DNA from: UBA1426 sp050953365
Lineage (GTDB): Bacteria; Bacillota; Clostridia; Peptostreptococcales; Anaerovoracaceae
NCBI GenBank assembly: GCA_050953365.1
Contig: JBMNMN010000016.1
Span: 62,001 to 126,000, forward strand
Reading direction: 5' to 3'
DNA length: 64,000 nt
Shown here in pieces: positions 1-9,342 of this stretch (position 1 is the stretch's first letter; each line of letters begins with the position of its first letter). The notes beneath the pieces were generated by a model that saw only the letters and a list, made by a program, of their open reading frames with translations, was not told the DNA's origin and did no database searches. The translations under genes and the position numbers were made by a program.

Positions 1-1802
1 CCTTCAAGGACCAAAATGGCATTGGCATTGCGTACAGTCGATAGACGATGGGCGATCACAAAGACGGTACGGCATTCCATCAGGCGATCCATTCCTTTCT
101 CGATAAGAGCCTCTGTTCTCGTGTCGATGGAGCTGGTGGCTTCATCCAGAATCAGAACCGGCGGATCCGCAACCGCCGCCCTGGCGATAGCTAAAAGCTG
201 CCGCTGCCCCTGTGACAGGTTGGCCCCGTCTCCGGTCAACACCGTATTGTATCCTTCGGGTAAATGCTTGATGAAACTGTGGGCGTTGGCCAGCTTGGCC
301 GCCCGGATCACATCCTCGTCCGAAGCGCTCCGGTTGCCGTAACGGATGTTCTCCATTACGGTTCCCGTAAAGAGATGGGTATCCTGCAGCACCATACCAA
401 GGGACCGCCGCAAATCATCCTTCTTCATGCGCTGGATGGGGATTCCGTCGTAAATGATTCTGCCCTGTGAAATATCATAGAAGCGATTTAATAAATTGGT
501 AATGGTGGTTTTTCCCGCGCCGGTGGATCCCACCAATGCGATTTTTTGCCCGGGTTTGGCATAGAAAGATACATCATTAAGTACCGTTTTTTCTCCGTCG
601 TAACTAAAAGTCACATTTTCGAATCGCACATCGCCACGCAGCTTCACATATTCAAAGCCGCCGTCGGCTTTCGGCACCTTCCATGCCCATTTACCCGTAC
701 GTCCGGCGCATTCCGTAATGTCTTCGCCTTCCTCTTCATAATCCACATTGACCAGTGTCACATCCCCTTCGTCCGACTCCGGTTCCTCATCGATGAGCCG
801 GAAAATGCGTTCTGCTCCTGCCAAAGCGTTCAGAACGGAATTAAACAGCTGCGACATCTGCGTGATGGGATGGGAAAAGGTCCGCGTATACTGCAAAAAG
901 GACGCGATGGTTCCCAGATCCATACGGCCGGCAATGGTCAGAGCCGCCCCCGACGCAGCGGTAACCGCGTATAACAGATAGGAAAGGTTGCCCATGATAG
1001 GCATCAGCACATTAGCAAAGGTATTGGCGCTGGTGGCCGCTTTGCAGAGTTCCGCGTTCCTATCATCAAATCCTTCGATAACCTTTTCTTCACGGGAAAA
1101 GACCTTGACCACCCTTTGCCCTTCAATCATTTCCTCTACGTAGCCGTTGACCTTACCTATAGCTTCCTGCTGCCGCTTGAAATAAGCCGATGTACGCTTT
1201 CCGATTTTGGCGATAACCAGCAGCATTATAATGAGCATAGCCACCACCAGAAGGGTCAGCAGCGGGCTTAGAACCAGCATCATCACAAAGACCCCCACCA
1301 CGGAAATCCCCGAAGAAATGAGCTGGGGTATCCCCTGGGACATCATCTCCCTCAATGCGTCCGTATCATTGGTGTAGTGGCTCATCAATTCTCCGTGGGT
1401 GTGTGTATCAAAATGGCGAATGGGAAGCCGCTCCATATGTGTAAAAAGATCGTTGCGAATCTTATATAAAGTCCCGGTGGCGATGTTTATCATGAGCCTG
1501 CTGTACAGATACGAAGACACGGCTCCTGCCAGATAAATGGCTCCCATGAGGGACAGCATGGCAATAAACCCGGAAAAATCCGGATTATCATGGCCGATAA
1601 AAGGCACAATATATAGATTGATCAGTGGCTTGAGAAAGTAGGTTCCTGCAATGCCCGCCGCCGCGCTTATAATGATGCCCACCACCACTAAGACAAGCTG
1701 CAGGCCATATCCATCCATGTAAGAAAGGATTCTTTTCACCGTCTTTCCCGCATTCTGAGGCTTGGCATAAGCCGCGCCGCGTCTGCTTCCGGGTCCTGCC
1801 AT
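1..1802 (-). CDS. ABC exporter subunit with canonical ATP site (3' end outside window)
   Basis: This is a membrane-fused ABC half-transporter. Its N-terminal half has about six membrane segments, and the nucleotide-binding domain follows from about residue 350. The Walker A reads GSTGAGKTT (about residue 424), the signature LSQGQRQ (about 527), the Walker B ILDEATSSID with the catalytic Glu (about 550), and the switch is AHRLST. The reading frame stays open to base 1, so the last few residues lie outside. It starts one base after the stop of the upstream ABC gene, so the two are co-transcribed and probably form a heterodimer. The partner has a degenerate site, as in TM287/288 and BmrCD. The substrate (drug, lipid or peptide) cannot be told from sequence. 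Confidence 0.93.
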   Translation of the reverse strand, partial: MAGPGSRRGAAYAKPQNAGKTVKRILSYMDGYGLQLVLVVVGIIISAAAGIAGTYFLKPLINLYIVPFIGHDNPDFSGFIAMLSLMGAIYLAGAVSSYLYSRLMINIATGTLYKIRNDLFTHMERLPIRHFDTHTHGELMSHYTNDTDALREMMSQGIPQLISSGISVVGVFVMMLVLSPLLTLLVVAMLIIMLLVIAKIGKRTSAYFKRQQEAIGKVNGYVEEMIEGQRVVKVFSREEKVIEGFDDRNAELCKAATSANTFANVLMPIMGNLSYLLYAVTAASGAALTIAGRMDLGTIASFLQYTRTFSHPITQMSQLFNSVLNALAGAERIFRLIDEEPESDEGDVTLVNVDYEEEGEDITECAGRTGKWAWKVPKADGGFEYVKLRGDVRFENVTFSYDGEKTVLNDVSFYAKPGQKIALVGSTGAGKTTITNLLNRFYDISQGRIIYDGIPIQRMKKDDLRRSLGMVLQDTHLFTGTVMENIRYGNRSASDEDVIRAAKLANAHSFIKHLPEGYNTVLTGDGANLSQGQRQLLAIARAAVADPPVLILDEATSSIDTRTEALIEKGMDRLMECRTVFVIAHRLSTVRNANAILVLE

Positions 1803-1803
1803 A

Positions 1804-3534
1804 TCAAGCCACCTCCTTTTGCTGGGATTCATACACTTCTCTGTAAATAAGATTTGTCTCAATCAATTCCTCATGAGTGCCCACGGCATCTATGCGACCG
1901 TCATCCATAACGACGATTTTGTCCGCATCCATTACCGAGGTAATTCGCTGGGCAATGATAATGGTAGTTGTCTCGGAAAGCTTCTCCGATAGAGCCGCGC
2001 GAATCTTGCTGTCGGTGTTGGTATCTACGGCGCTGGTACTGTCATCGAGAATGATGACCTTGGGCTTTTTCAGCAATGCCCTTGCTATGCAGAGCCTCTG
2101 CTTTTGACCACCGGAAAGGTTAACGCCTCCCTGACCCAGCAGAGTGTCGTATCCTTCCGGAAACGCCGCAATAAAATCATGGGCCTGAGCCGCTTTGCAG
2201 GCCTCCACTATCTCTTCGTCTGTGGCCGACTCGTTTCCCCACTTCAAATTCTCTTTAATGGTGCCGGAAAACAGCACATTCTGCTGAAGTACCATGGCCA
2301 CTGAATCCCGCAGTTCCGCTAAGGGATAATCTCTTACATCCACTCCGCCCAGAAGGATCCTGCCCCCTTGTACATCGTAAAGTCTTGGGATCAATTGAAC
2401 CAAAGTGCTCTTTCCCGATCCGGTTCCTCCGATGATGCCCACCGTCTCTCCCGAACAAATGGAAAGATTGATATGGGATAATACGGGGTGCTCCTGGTCC
2501 TTTCCGTAGCTGAAAGTTACATCTTCAAAGCGAATGGATGCATCCGCTCTTTTTTCGTCTACCGGCCGCTCTGCCGCATCCCGAATATCTACATCTTCCT
2601 CTAAAACCTCAAGTATCCTGGAGACGGATGCCTTGGAGATCACGATGCTGATGAAGACCATGGCAACCATCATCAACGACATAAGGATCTGGCTCACATA
2701 GCTTAAGAATCCCATGAGTTCACCCGTCTGCATGGAGCCTACAATAATCATATTGCCTCCAAACCAGACGATGCTGACCATGCAGGCGTACATAACAAAC
2801 TGCATCAGAGGCATGGTGAAGATCACCAGTTTTTCCGCCCGCCTCTGGCTGTTTCGAAGCTGTTCTGCCGCCTCACGAAATTTCTCGTTTTCGTCTCCTT
2901 CCCGCACATAAGCTTTGACCACTCGGATTGCTGTCAGGTTCTCCTGCACGGTAGAGTTCAATTTATCGTAGTTTTTCAGCATTACCTGGAATCTGGGGAA
3001 TGCTTTTGTCATTATTATGAACAGACCCATGGCCAGGAAAGGGATCGCCGCAAAAAAGACCAGAGACAGCCTGGCGTTGATATACACTGCGATACAGGTG
3101 GCGCAAACAAGCATGATGGGCGCTCTCACAAGCATACGAAGCATCATCATCACCACGTTCTGGGTGTTGGTTACGTCGGTGGTGAGCCGGGTAATCAAAG
3201 ACGGGGTGCCGAATTTATCCATATTGGAAAAGGAGAATGCCTGCACCTTCTCAAACAGAGCGTGCCGAAGATTTTTGGCAAAGCCCATAGCCGCCACTGC
3301 GGCAAATCGGCCCGCGGCGGCGCCGCACGCCAGCCCCAGCATGGCCATGAGCATCATCATTCCGCCTACGGTCAATACATAACGCATATCGCCGTTGGCA
3401 ATGCCTACATCGATGATCTTTGCCATCAAATAGGGAATAAGAATCTCCAGAATGCTCTCCACCACAATTGTTAATGGAGCTAAAACAGCATATTTTTTAT
3501 ATTCTCCAAAAAAAGAAAAAAGTCTCGTTATCAT
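1804..3534 (-). CDS. ABC exporter subunit with degenerate ATP site
   Basis: A 576-residue ABC half-transporter: membrane domain to about residue 310, nucleotide-binding domain after that. The Walker A is GGTGSGKST (about 368) and the signature is LSGGQKQR (about 473). The Walker B reads IILDDSTSAVD, with Asp where the catalytic Glu should be, and the switch motif reads IAQRITS, with Gln in place of His. The same two changes mark the non-catalytic half of heterodimeric exporters such as TM287, so this subunit and the next gene probably form one asymmetric exporter. A promoter-like sequence and a 24-base dyad lie upstream, suggesting control by an unlinked repressor. Confidence 0.94.
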   Translation of the reverse strand: MITRLFSFFGEYKKYAVLAPLTIVVESILEILIPYLMAKIIDVGIANGDMRYVLTVGGMMMLMAMLGLACGAAAGRFAAVAAMGFAKNLRHALFEKVQAFSFSNMDKFGTPSLITRLTTDVTNTQNVVMMMLRMLVRAPIMLVCATCIAVYINARLSLVFFAAIPFLAMGLFIIMTKAFPRFQVMLKNYDKLNSTVQENLTAIRVVKAYVREGDENEKFREAAEQLRNSQRRAEKLVIFTMPLMQFVMYACMVSIVWFGGNMIIVGSMQTGELMGFLSYVSQILMSLMMVAMVFISIVISKASVSRILEVLEEDVDIRDAAERPVDEKRADASIRFEDVTFSYGKDQEHPVLSHINLSICSGETVGIIGGTGSGKSTLVQLIPRLYDVQGGRILLGGVDVRDYPLAELRDSVAMVLQQNVLFSGTIKENLKWGNESATDEEIVEACKAAQAHDFIAAFPEGYDTLLGQGGVNLSGGQKQRLCIARALLKKPKVIILDDSTSAVDTNTDSKIRAALSEKLSETTTIIIAQRITSVMDADKIVVMDDGRIDAVGTHEELIETNLIYREVYESQQKEVA

Positions 3535-3642
3535 GTATCCTCCGTCTCCGATTCTTGGATCCTGCTATCCGTTATATTACATCATCAGTATATATTTATA
3601 CCTTAGATAGGATAAAAGCAAACAGTCGCATAACGTATAATA

Positions 3643-3702
3643 TCCGCAACATTGCATGATTGCGGACGAGGATAGTATAACACAAAACCGCAATAAGTGA
3701 AA
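3643..3702 (-). promoter_or_regulatory. Candidate promoter and operator dyad of the ABC exporter operon
   Basis: On the minus strand TTTCAC (3697-3702), a 17-base spacer and TATACT (3674-3679) make a plausible sigma-A promoter. Just downstream, at the expected transcription start, lies a dyad with arms TCCGCAA and TTGCGGA (3643-3666). A repressor bound there would block initiation, which is common for drug-efflux operons. The rest of 3535-3787 holds no convincing gene. Next to the end of cheB (about 3711-3760) it contains a G-rich imperfect stem with GGGC..GTTCC on one arm. Confidence 0.45.
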
Positions 3703-3787
3703 TATTGAATAGAGGGCAGTCCCCCGCTCTTCATTATTTCGCAAAGGAACCGCCCCCATTTTGAACTTATATTAAATTTGTTTTCGC

Positions 3788-4837
3788 TTACGGCTGCATT
3801 CCCAAATTAATGGACAACCGTCTGCAGATTTCTCTGGAGATGTCGCTTAAAGGCAGCTGTTTACTCACCGCCCCTATCTCATACGCCACCATAGGCATTC
3901 CGTAAACTACACAGGATGCCTCATCCTGACCGATGGTATAAGCCCCTTGGGTTTTCATGTTCAACAGTCCTTGGGCACCGTCTCTGCCCATACCTGTCAG
4001 AATGACGCCGATGGCTTTATCTTTTGCCACCTGCGCTACGGAATCGAAGAGCACGTCCACGGAAGGGCAATGCCCGCTGACCTTTTCGCCGGCGGCGCAG
4101 GTTACGTACAACCCGGAGGACCCTTTTGCCAATCGCATATGATAATCTCCGGGGGCTACAAGTACTCTTCCGGGCTTGACAATATCGCCGTCCTCCGCCT
4201 CCTTAACCTCCAAGGCGCAGAAGTTGTTCAACCGCTCCGCATACAGCCTGGTAAAGACGGGAGGCATATGCTGCACGATGAGAATCGGCGGCATGTTTTG
4301 AGGCAAAGTCTTGAGTATATTATCGATGGCTTCCGTCCCGCCGGTGGATGCGCCGATGGCGATGACCATTTCCGATACATCCTTTCCGAATCCCGTGGGC
4401 AGAGGAACGGTTTTGTATTGCTTCTTCAGCGTACCCACCTTGGCGGTAGAGGCAATTTTAATTTTTGTAACGACTTCCAAAATGAATGAGTCTAGCGTGC
4501 CCTTTCTGAATACCTCAGGCTTTGTGGCAAAATCCACTGCTCCCGCGTCCAGCGCATCGAAAACCTTGTTTCCCAGCGAACTTATGACCACCACAGGCAC
4601 AGGGTACTGGGGCATGAGTTTCTTTAGGAAGGCGATCCCGTCCATCTTGGGCATTTCCACGTCCAGAGTCACTACGTCAGGCTTAAGTTCAAGGATCTTT
4701 TCGCTGGCCTCATAGACATCCGACGCTGTTCCCACGACTTCAATATCAGAATCCTTACCTATCCCTCCTGCCAGTGTTTCGCGAAATAGTAGTGAATCAT
4801 CTACTACAAGCACTCGGATATTTGCCTTTTTCTTCAC
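3788..4837 (-). CDS. cheB: CheB, protein-glutamate methylesterase/deamidase
   Basis: Removes methyl groups from (and deamidates) chemoreceptor glutamates, resetting adaptation when phosphorylated by CheA. The 349 residues hold an N-terminal receiver domain (acidic pair D13/D14, phospho-acceptor D59, K106) and a C-terminal esterase domain. The catalytic triad is visible as S164 in GASTGG, H190 in QHMPP and an Asp in GMGRDGA near 286. It is the last gene of the minus-strand chemotaxis block, 14 bases after the MCP gene. It is probably transcribed both from the superoperon and from the sigma-28 promoter ahead of cheW. Confidence 0.96.
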   Translation of the reverse strand: MKKKANIRVLVVDDSLLFRETLAGGIGKDSDIEVVGTASDVYEASEKILELKPDVVTLDVEMPKMDGIAFLKKLMPQYPVPVVVISSLGNKVFDALDAGAVDFATKPEVFRKGTLDSFILEVVTKIKIASTAKVGTLKKQYKTVPLPTGFGKDVSEMVIAIGASTGGTEAIDNILKTLPQNMPPILIVQHMPPVFTRLYAERLNNFCALEVKEAEDGDIVKPGRVLVAPGDYHMRLAKGSSGLYVTCAAGEKVSGHCPSVDVLFDSVAQVAKDKAIGVILTGMGRDGAQGLLNMKTQGAYTIGQDEASCVVYGMPMVAYEIGAVSKQLPLSDISREICRRLSINLGMQP

Positions 4838-4851
4838 ACGTCCGATCTCCT

Positions 4852-7479
4852 TTAGTACTTATCAAACTCATTGTCGTTTAATATAATCTTTGGCTTTACC
4901 GGAGACTCAATCTGCGGGGTTTCCGCTTCTGCCTCAGCCTCAATCGCTTCCGCTTCTTCCATTTCGCTTTCCTGGACCAATAATTTCGGTTCGTGTTCCA
5001 ACAGCTCTTTGGATTGTCGGTTTAATTTGAACTGGCCTACCATCTGTTTCAACAGTTCAGCCTGGCCGGAAAGCTCCTCGCTGGCTGCGGCGCTTTCTTC
5101 TGCCGTAGCGGAGTTGTTTTGAATAACCTGAGATACTTGCTCAATGCCCTTATTGATCTGGGCGATGCCGGAAGCCTGCTCATTGGAGGCGTTGGCAATG
5201 TCCTGAATAAGACTTGCCGCCGACTCGATGCCATCCACAATGGCATTCAAAGCCGCTGCCGTCTCGTTTGCGATCTTTGTTCCCACCTGCACCCGATTGA
5301 CGGAGCCTTCGATGAGGTCCGTGGTCTCTTGGGCAGCTTCGGCGCTTCTGGCAGCCAGGCTGCGCACCTCCTCCGCCACCACCGCAAATCCTTTTCCGTG
5401 CTGTCCGGCTCTTGCCGCTTCGACCGCCGCATTGAGGGCAAGAATATTTGTCTGGAATGCGATATCGTCGATTACGCGGATAATCTTGGAAATATTTGCG
5501 GAGGACTCGTTGATCTTCTCCATGGAATCCAGCATTTCCTTCATCTGCTCGTTGCCCCGAGCCGCATTGTCTTTTGCAATGGTTGCAAGTTCGCTGGCTT
5601 TGTTGGCATTGGCCGCATTTTGCTTAGTCTGGGCCGCGATTTCCGTAATGGATGCGGTCAGCTCTTGGATGGAACTTGCCTGCTCCGTGGACCCCTGGGA
5701 CAAGGCCTGGCTTCCGTCAGAAACCTGTCTTGCGCCGGTGGATACTTGCTCAGCGGCTTCATTGATGTCGCCCAGCATCTCATTCAGGGACTTGATGATA
5801 TGATGCAACGAATTCTTGATTTCGGCAAAGTCGCCTTGATAAGCAGCCGATGTCTCCACATCCAGGTTTCCGCCGGCTATTTCCGAAAGAACATTAGATA
5901 TGTCTTTCACCATGGCAGTGATTCCTTCGGTGGCCTGTTCGAGGCTTTCGTATAAAGCTTTGAAGATTTGATACTCGGTCTCTGTGTACTCGTTGCCTTC
6001 TCCAAAGCTGTAATCCAGATTCAACTGACCATGTGCCAGGAGGTTAAGCTTCTCTACAAGGCGCTCAGATTCCTCTTTTTGGTACTTATCTGCTTCTACA
6101 ATAAGAGTGTCGTCCTGCATGAGTTCTATATATCCGATCTTTTCGCCCGATGCATTATGGATGTACTCTGTATTCACACGGTAGTGCTTGCCTTCCTCGC
6201 TGAAGGAGGTCTCATGGATCCCTCTTTCCAGACACTCGATTCCGCAGGACTCTGTATTGCAGATATTGGCTTCTCTATTTGAACATGGTTTTCCGATGGC
6301 GTCAGCCCTCTTATAACCGATCACATCTTCTACAGCTTTATTAATAAATAACCAGTTTCTGTTCATGTCTGTCACAGATACGGGGAATGGAACGGCATCA
6401 ATGATCTCTTCAAACAGATATACTTTTGCCGCCATTACTTCTGCAGTACGGTTGAAGCCTTGTATTATACTCTTGTATTCACCGTCAAACTTCTGCTCAT
6501 CTCCGCGAATATGAAGATCGCCTTTTGCAGTAGCATCTGACATCTTATCCAGCTCAGCCCTCAGGTTTCTGAGAGTCTCCACCACAGATGCCATGCATTC
6601 AGCCAGAACGTCTTTGTCCGACCTGGGAACGATATCCAGGCTCAAATCCCCTGCGGCAATCTTCAGAGCTGCTTCCGACTGGCCCTTAACATTGTCCACT
6701 ATGTTCTGGAAAGCTGTGATCAGCTCATCCACTTCATAGGTATTGTTGTTCTTATCAAGCTCCGTATCCACGTCTCCCACGGCCAGCCTGTTTGCGGCCA
6801 GAACAAGGCCTTTGATGGGTTTGCTCACTATATGAGAAATCAGAAAACCGATCGCAACGGCTAATATGACAACAGCTACGGACAGAGCCATCATACCGAA
6901 AACAACTTTCCCTGCCCGGTCTCTTTTATCCTTTATAAAAGTATCTGCGTAATCCATTTTCATTGATGACAGTACATATATGTTGTCCTGCACTGCGTTA
7001 AATGCTTTGCCCAGATCCGATCCATCTTTCAGCATCTCTATAGCCAGTTCTGTGTCACCCCGCACAATAGCTGCGGTCAGATCATCGATCAGCGGATACA
7101 ACTTCAGGAGGTTGTTCATGTAAGTCTGAAACTCTGCTCTTCCTGCCTCTGTCTTCCAGGATTCTTCCATTATCTGCAGATTGTATTCTGCAATTTCGTT
7201 CTTCCTGGCGAATACTTTCTGCAGCTCTTCCTTCATAAGCTCCTCCGAATCAGCCAGGAGGGCATCTCTTAGAATGACCCGCAAGCGATGGAAAGAATCA
7301 GTGATGCCGGTGATTGTTCCCATTGGCATTACAACCACTTCATCCAGGTCCTGATAGTCATTGGACATTACAGTGACATTGATAACACCGATGGCGCCTA
7401 TCACTCCGGATAACATTGCTACGATCAGGAAACCGCAAAGCAATTTTGTTCTCAGTTTAAACTTATGTAAGTCTGACAT
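4852..7479 (-). CDS. Methyl-accepting chemotaxis protein with cysteine-bearing PAS domain
   Basis: An 875-residue chemoreceptor. A first membrane segment lies at about residues 13-33 and a second at about 191-213, enclosing a helical sensor of roughly 155 residues. HAMP repeats follow, then a PAS domain (about 350-460), another HAMP-like stretch and the signalling hairpin, with its conserved tip around FQTNILALNAAVEAARAG. The C-terminal tail is acidic and rich in Glu/Ala. The PAS domain carries four cysteines spaced C-x7-C-x4-C-x3-C (about 398-416), which may bind a metal or cofactor or sense redox state. The ligand is unknown. A strong AGGAGG ribosome site precedes the ATG. It lies between cheW and cheB. 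Confidence 0.95.
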   Translation of the reverse strand: MSDLHKFKLRTKLLCGFLIVAMLSGVIGAIGVINVTVMSNDYQDLDEVVVMPMGTITGITDSFHRLRVILRDALLADSEELMKEELQKVFARKNEIAEYNLQIMEESWKTEAGRAEFQTYMNNLLKLYPLIDDLTAAIVRGDTELAIEMLKDGSDLGKAFNAVQDNIYVLSSMKMDYADTFIKDKRDRAGKVVFGMMALSVAVVILAVAIGFLISHIVSKPIKGLVLAANRLAVGDVDTELDKNNNTYEVDELITAFQNIVDNVKGQSEAALKIAAGDLSLDIVPRSDKDVLAECMASVVETLRNLRAELDKMSDATAKGDLHIRGDEQKFDGEYKSIIQGFNRTAEVMAAKVYLFEEIIDAVPFPVSVTDMNRNWLFINKAVEDVIGYKRADAIGKPCSNREANICNTESCGIECLERGIHETSFSEEGKHYRVNTEYIHNASGEKIGYIELMQDDTLIVEADKYQKEESERLVEKLNLLAHGQLNLDYSFGEGNEYTETEYQIFKALYESLEQATEGITAMVKDISNVLSEIAGGNLDVETSAAYQGDFAEIKNSLHHIIKSLNEMLGDINEAAEQVSTGARQVSDGSQALSQGSTEQASSIQELTASITEIAAQTKQNAANANKASELATIAKDNAARGNEQMKEMLDSMEKINESSANISKIIRVIDDIAFQTNILALNAAVEAARAGQHGKGFAVVAEEVRSLAARSAEAAQETTDLIEGSVNRVQVGTKIANETAAALNAIVDGIESAASLIQDIANASNEQASGIAQINKGIEQVSQVIQNNSATAEESAAASEELSGQAELLKQMVGQFKLNRQSKELLEHEPKLLVQESEMEEAEAIEAEAEAETPQIESPVKPKIILNDNEFDKY

Positions 7480-7490
7480 GGTTTTACCTC

Positions 7491-7985
7491 CTACTGTATC
7501 CCTTCTATGATTTCCATCTCATCGTTTTTCAGGAGCTTCTCACAGTCCAAAAGCAACTGAACGTTTCCTCCTGATTTGCCGATGCCCTTAATGTATCTGT
7601 TTTCAAACCCGGTCTTGCTTGCAGGAGGAGCCGCGATACCGCCTTCCTCAATGGTCAGAACCTCATCCACCTTATCGACAATCAAGCCGACGGATACATC
7701 GTCAATATCAATGACGATAATGCAGGTCCTTTCCGTGTACTCGATGGGCTCCCTACCGAATTTCAACCTTACATCGATTACGGGAATAATTTTTCCCCTG
7801 AGGTTGATGATTCCTTTTACATAATCGGGCACTTCGGGAACTCTGGTAATGGATTGCATGCCGATGATTTCGGTCACATACAAAATTTCGATTCCATACA
7901 CCTCGTCATCCAACGAAAAGGTCAGAAATCTCCCTTGTTGAGTTTCTTCTCCGAGTTTTTTGTTTTCATCATGAATGTCCGACAT
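7491..7985 (-). CDS. cheW: CheW, chemotaxis coupling protein
   Basis: A scaffold that links chemoreceptors to CheA in the polar or lateral arrays. The 164-residue product is a single CheW domain, with FSLDDEVYGI, the VTEIIGMQSITRVP stretch and GIINLRGKIIPVIDVR all visible. I chose the ATG at 7985 rather than an upstream in-frame start at 8162. It has a strong GGAAGGAG site, and the extra N-terminus would run through the sigma-28 promoter at 8045-8071. It heads a cheW-mcp-cheB unit. Confidence 0.95.
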   Translation of the reverse strand: MSDIHDENKKLGEETQQGRFLTFSLDDEVYGIEILYVTEIIGMQSITRVPEVPDYVKGIINLRGKIIPVIDVRLKFGREPIEYTERTCIIVIDIDDVSVGLIVDKVDEVLTIEEGGIAAPPASKTGFENRYIKGIGKSGGNVQLLLDCEKLLKNDEMEIIEGIQ

Positions 7986-8044
7986 CTTTAAACTCCTTCC
8001 AAGAACATTACTGGATAATAAAGCAATTTTGCAACTATGAATAT

Positions 8045-8071
8045 ATATCGGCCGCCGGCTCATAAACTTTA
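8045..8071 (-). promoter_or_regulatory. Sigma-28 promoter of cheW-mcp-cheB
   Basis: On the minus strand TAAA (8068-8071), exactly 15 bases, then GCCGATAT (8045-8052). This equals the SigD/FliA consensus of Bacillus-type motility genes. It lies about 60 bases before the cheW start, in the only sizeable gap of this part of the operon (7986-8175). It should give cheW, the MCP and cheB extra late-class transcription. Confidence 0.85.
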
Positions 8072-8175
8072 TGGTTTTATACCATTTTTTGCGGCTGCAG
8101 GAAGATAGACAGACATATGAAAAGGACGTTTCGTTGCCGCCTTTCAAGCGCAGACGAGACATCCCCCGCTGTTTA

Positions 8176-8664
8176 CTAGAGTTCTATGATGCTTCTTCCC
8201 AGAGAATGGACTTTCATAATGCCTGTGCTCAAATCGAAATAGACGGTGCGGCCGTAATTCTTCCTTGTGTCCTCGGCAACGATGGGTATGCCCAAATCCC
8301 CCAGCACCTTCTTTACGCTGTCCACATTGCGGTCGCCGATGGAACCAAGCTGGCTTCCGGGCTGGACCTGGAACATTTTAGCCCCGCCGGCTATTTTGGC
8401 AGTGATGTTGCGCAAATCGCAGCCCAGCATTCGCATTTCTTTAACCACATCAACAATGGCCGTATCCGCGTATTTCATCCGGTTGATCTCCTGCTGCTGA
8501 AACTGGGTGCTGTCGGGCAGCATGATATGGGCAAGACCTCCGATCTTAAGCCAATTGTCATACAAACAGATGCCTACGCAAGAACCGAGAGCATATGTAA
8601 CCAAAATGTTCGGATCCCTTGATACACGGTAATCCGAAATACCAACTGTCAGTGTTTGATTCAT
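8176..8664 (-). CDS. cheD: CheD, chemoreceptor glutamine deamidase
   Basis: Deamidates receptor glutamines and, in Bacillus-type systems, binds CheC to raise its CheY-P phosphatase activity. The 162 residues show the family landmarks: LGSCVGI with the catalytic Cys near residue 29, GGLAHIMLP with the His, and AKIAGGAKMF with the conserved Thr/Ala/Lys. The gene overlaps the end of cheC by four bases, so the pair is translationally coupled, matching their physical partnership. Confidence 0.96.
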   Translation of the reverse strand: MNQTLTVGISDYRVSRDPNILVTYALGSCVGICLYDNWLKIGGLAHIMLPDSTQFQQQEINRMKYADTAIVDVVKEMRMLGCDLRNITAKIAGGAKMFQVQPGSQLGSIGDRNVDSVKKVLGDLGIPIVAEDTRKNYGRTVYFDLSTGIMKVHSLGRSIIEL

Positions 8665-9287
8665 ATATCCAGCCCTAATCTTTCCATGATAAGCTTCAAA
8701 GTTTCGATCTCCGCAAACATTATGACATTGCTTTTCAGGTTGTTCTCCTTGCCCGAGAAAACCTCCTCAATGAACATGATTTTATCGCCTACGGAACCAA
8801 ACTCTATGATGGGCACGCTTAATAACGCTCCTGCCATATCGATGGCAACATACGGAATCGACAAATTGATCTCCAGTCCCGTAAGAGTTGCGATGGAGCT
8901 GATATAGGAAGACCCGAGAATGTTGCCGATCTCTTTGATGGCTGACAGCTTTATCTCCGTTATTTCTTCCGTCGATTCTTCCTCCTCAAAGCCACGAAGC
9001 AAAATGCCCAGGATTTTCTTTGCGTCTTCCATCTTCATGAGGAACATGATCATCCCATTGGCTTCGCCATAGAAGTTTACCAGCACGCCCACCGTCATGG
9101 ACTCCGCTCCGCCCAGCGCATTTGTAGCGGTGTCAAAATCGGTTATCCGAACCACGGGCACGCTTATTTCCACCCATTCGTCCAATATGGTTGCCAAAGC
9201 GGTGGCTGCGTTGCCCGCTCCGATATTTCCGATTTCCCTCAATACATCGATTTGGGCGTCGTTAAGCTCTTCGTAATTCGTAAGCAC
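8661..9287 (-). CDS. cheC: CheC, CheY-P phosphatase
   Basis: Dephosphorylates CheY-P. Two copies of the CheC phosphatase signature are visible in the 208 residues: EIGNIGAGNAATAL near residue 17 and EIGNILGSSY near 118, each with the E-x2-N pair. The start is GTG with AAGGAG five bases upstream. It is coupled to cheD by a four-base overlap. CheC, FliY and CheD all being present, with no CheZ, gives a Bacillus/Thermotoga-type adaptation system. Confidence 0.95.
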   Translation of the reverse strand: MLTNYEELNDAQIDVLREIGNIGAGNAATALATILDEWVEISVPVVRITDFDTATNALGGAESMTVGVLVNFYGEANGMIMFLMKMEDAKKILGILLRGFEEEESTEEITEIKLSAIKEIGNILGSSYISSIATLTGLEINLSIPYVAIDMAGALLSVPIIEFGSVGDKIMFIEEVFSGKENNLKSNVIMFAEIETLKLIMERLGLDI

Positions 9288-9342
9288 CTTTTCTCCTTAC
9301 CCTCCGTAATGTGGAAGTATTATCCACTCAAATGCGCGCCGG

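Noticed and set aside
546..981. Plus-strand open frames across the first ABC gene and across most minus-strand genes from 4 to 35 kb
   Set aside because: They are the antisense of well-recognised genes, have no ribosome sites or family motifs, and overlap one another.
3577..3759. 60-codon minus-strand frame between cheB and the ABC genes
   Set aside because: No ribosome site or known family, and it covers the promoter and dyad of the ABC operon.
7986..8162. 59-residue N-terminal extension of CheW
   Set aside because: It would read through a consensus sigma-28 promoter; a strong ribosome site supports the shorter start.
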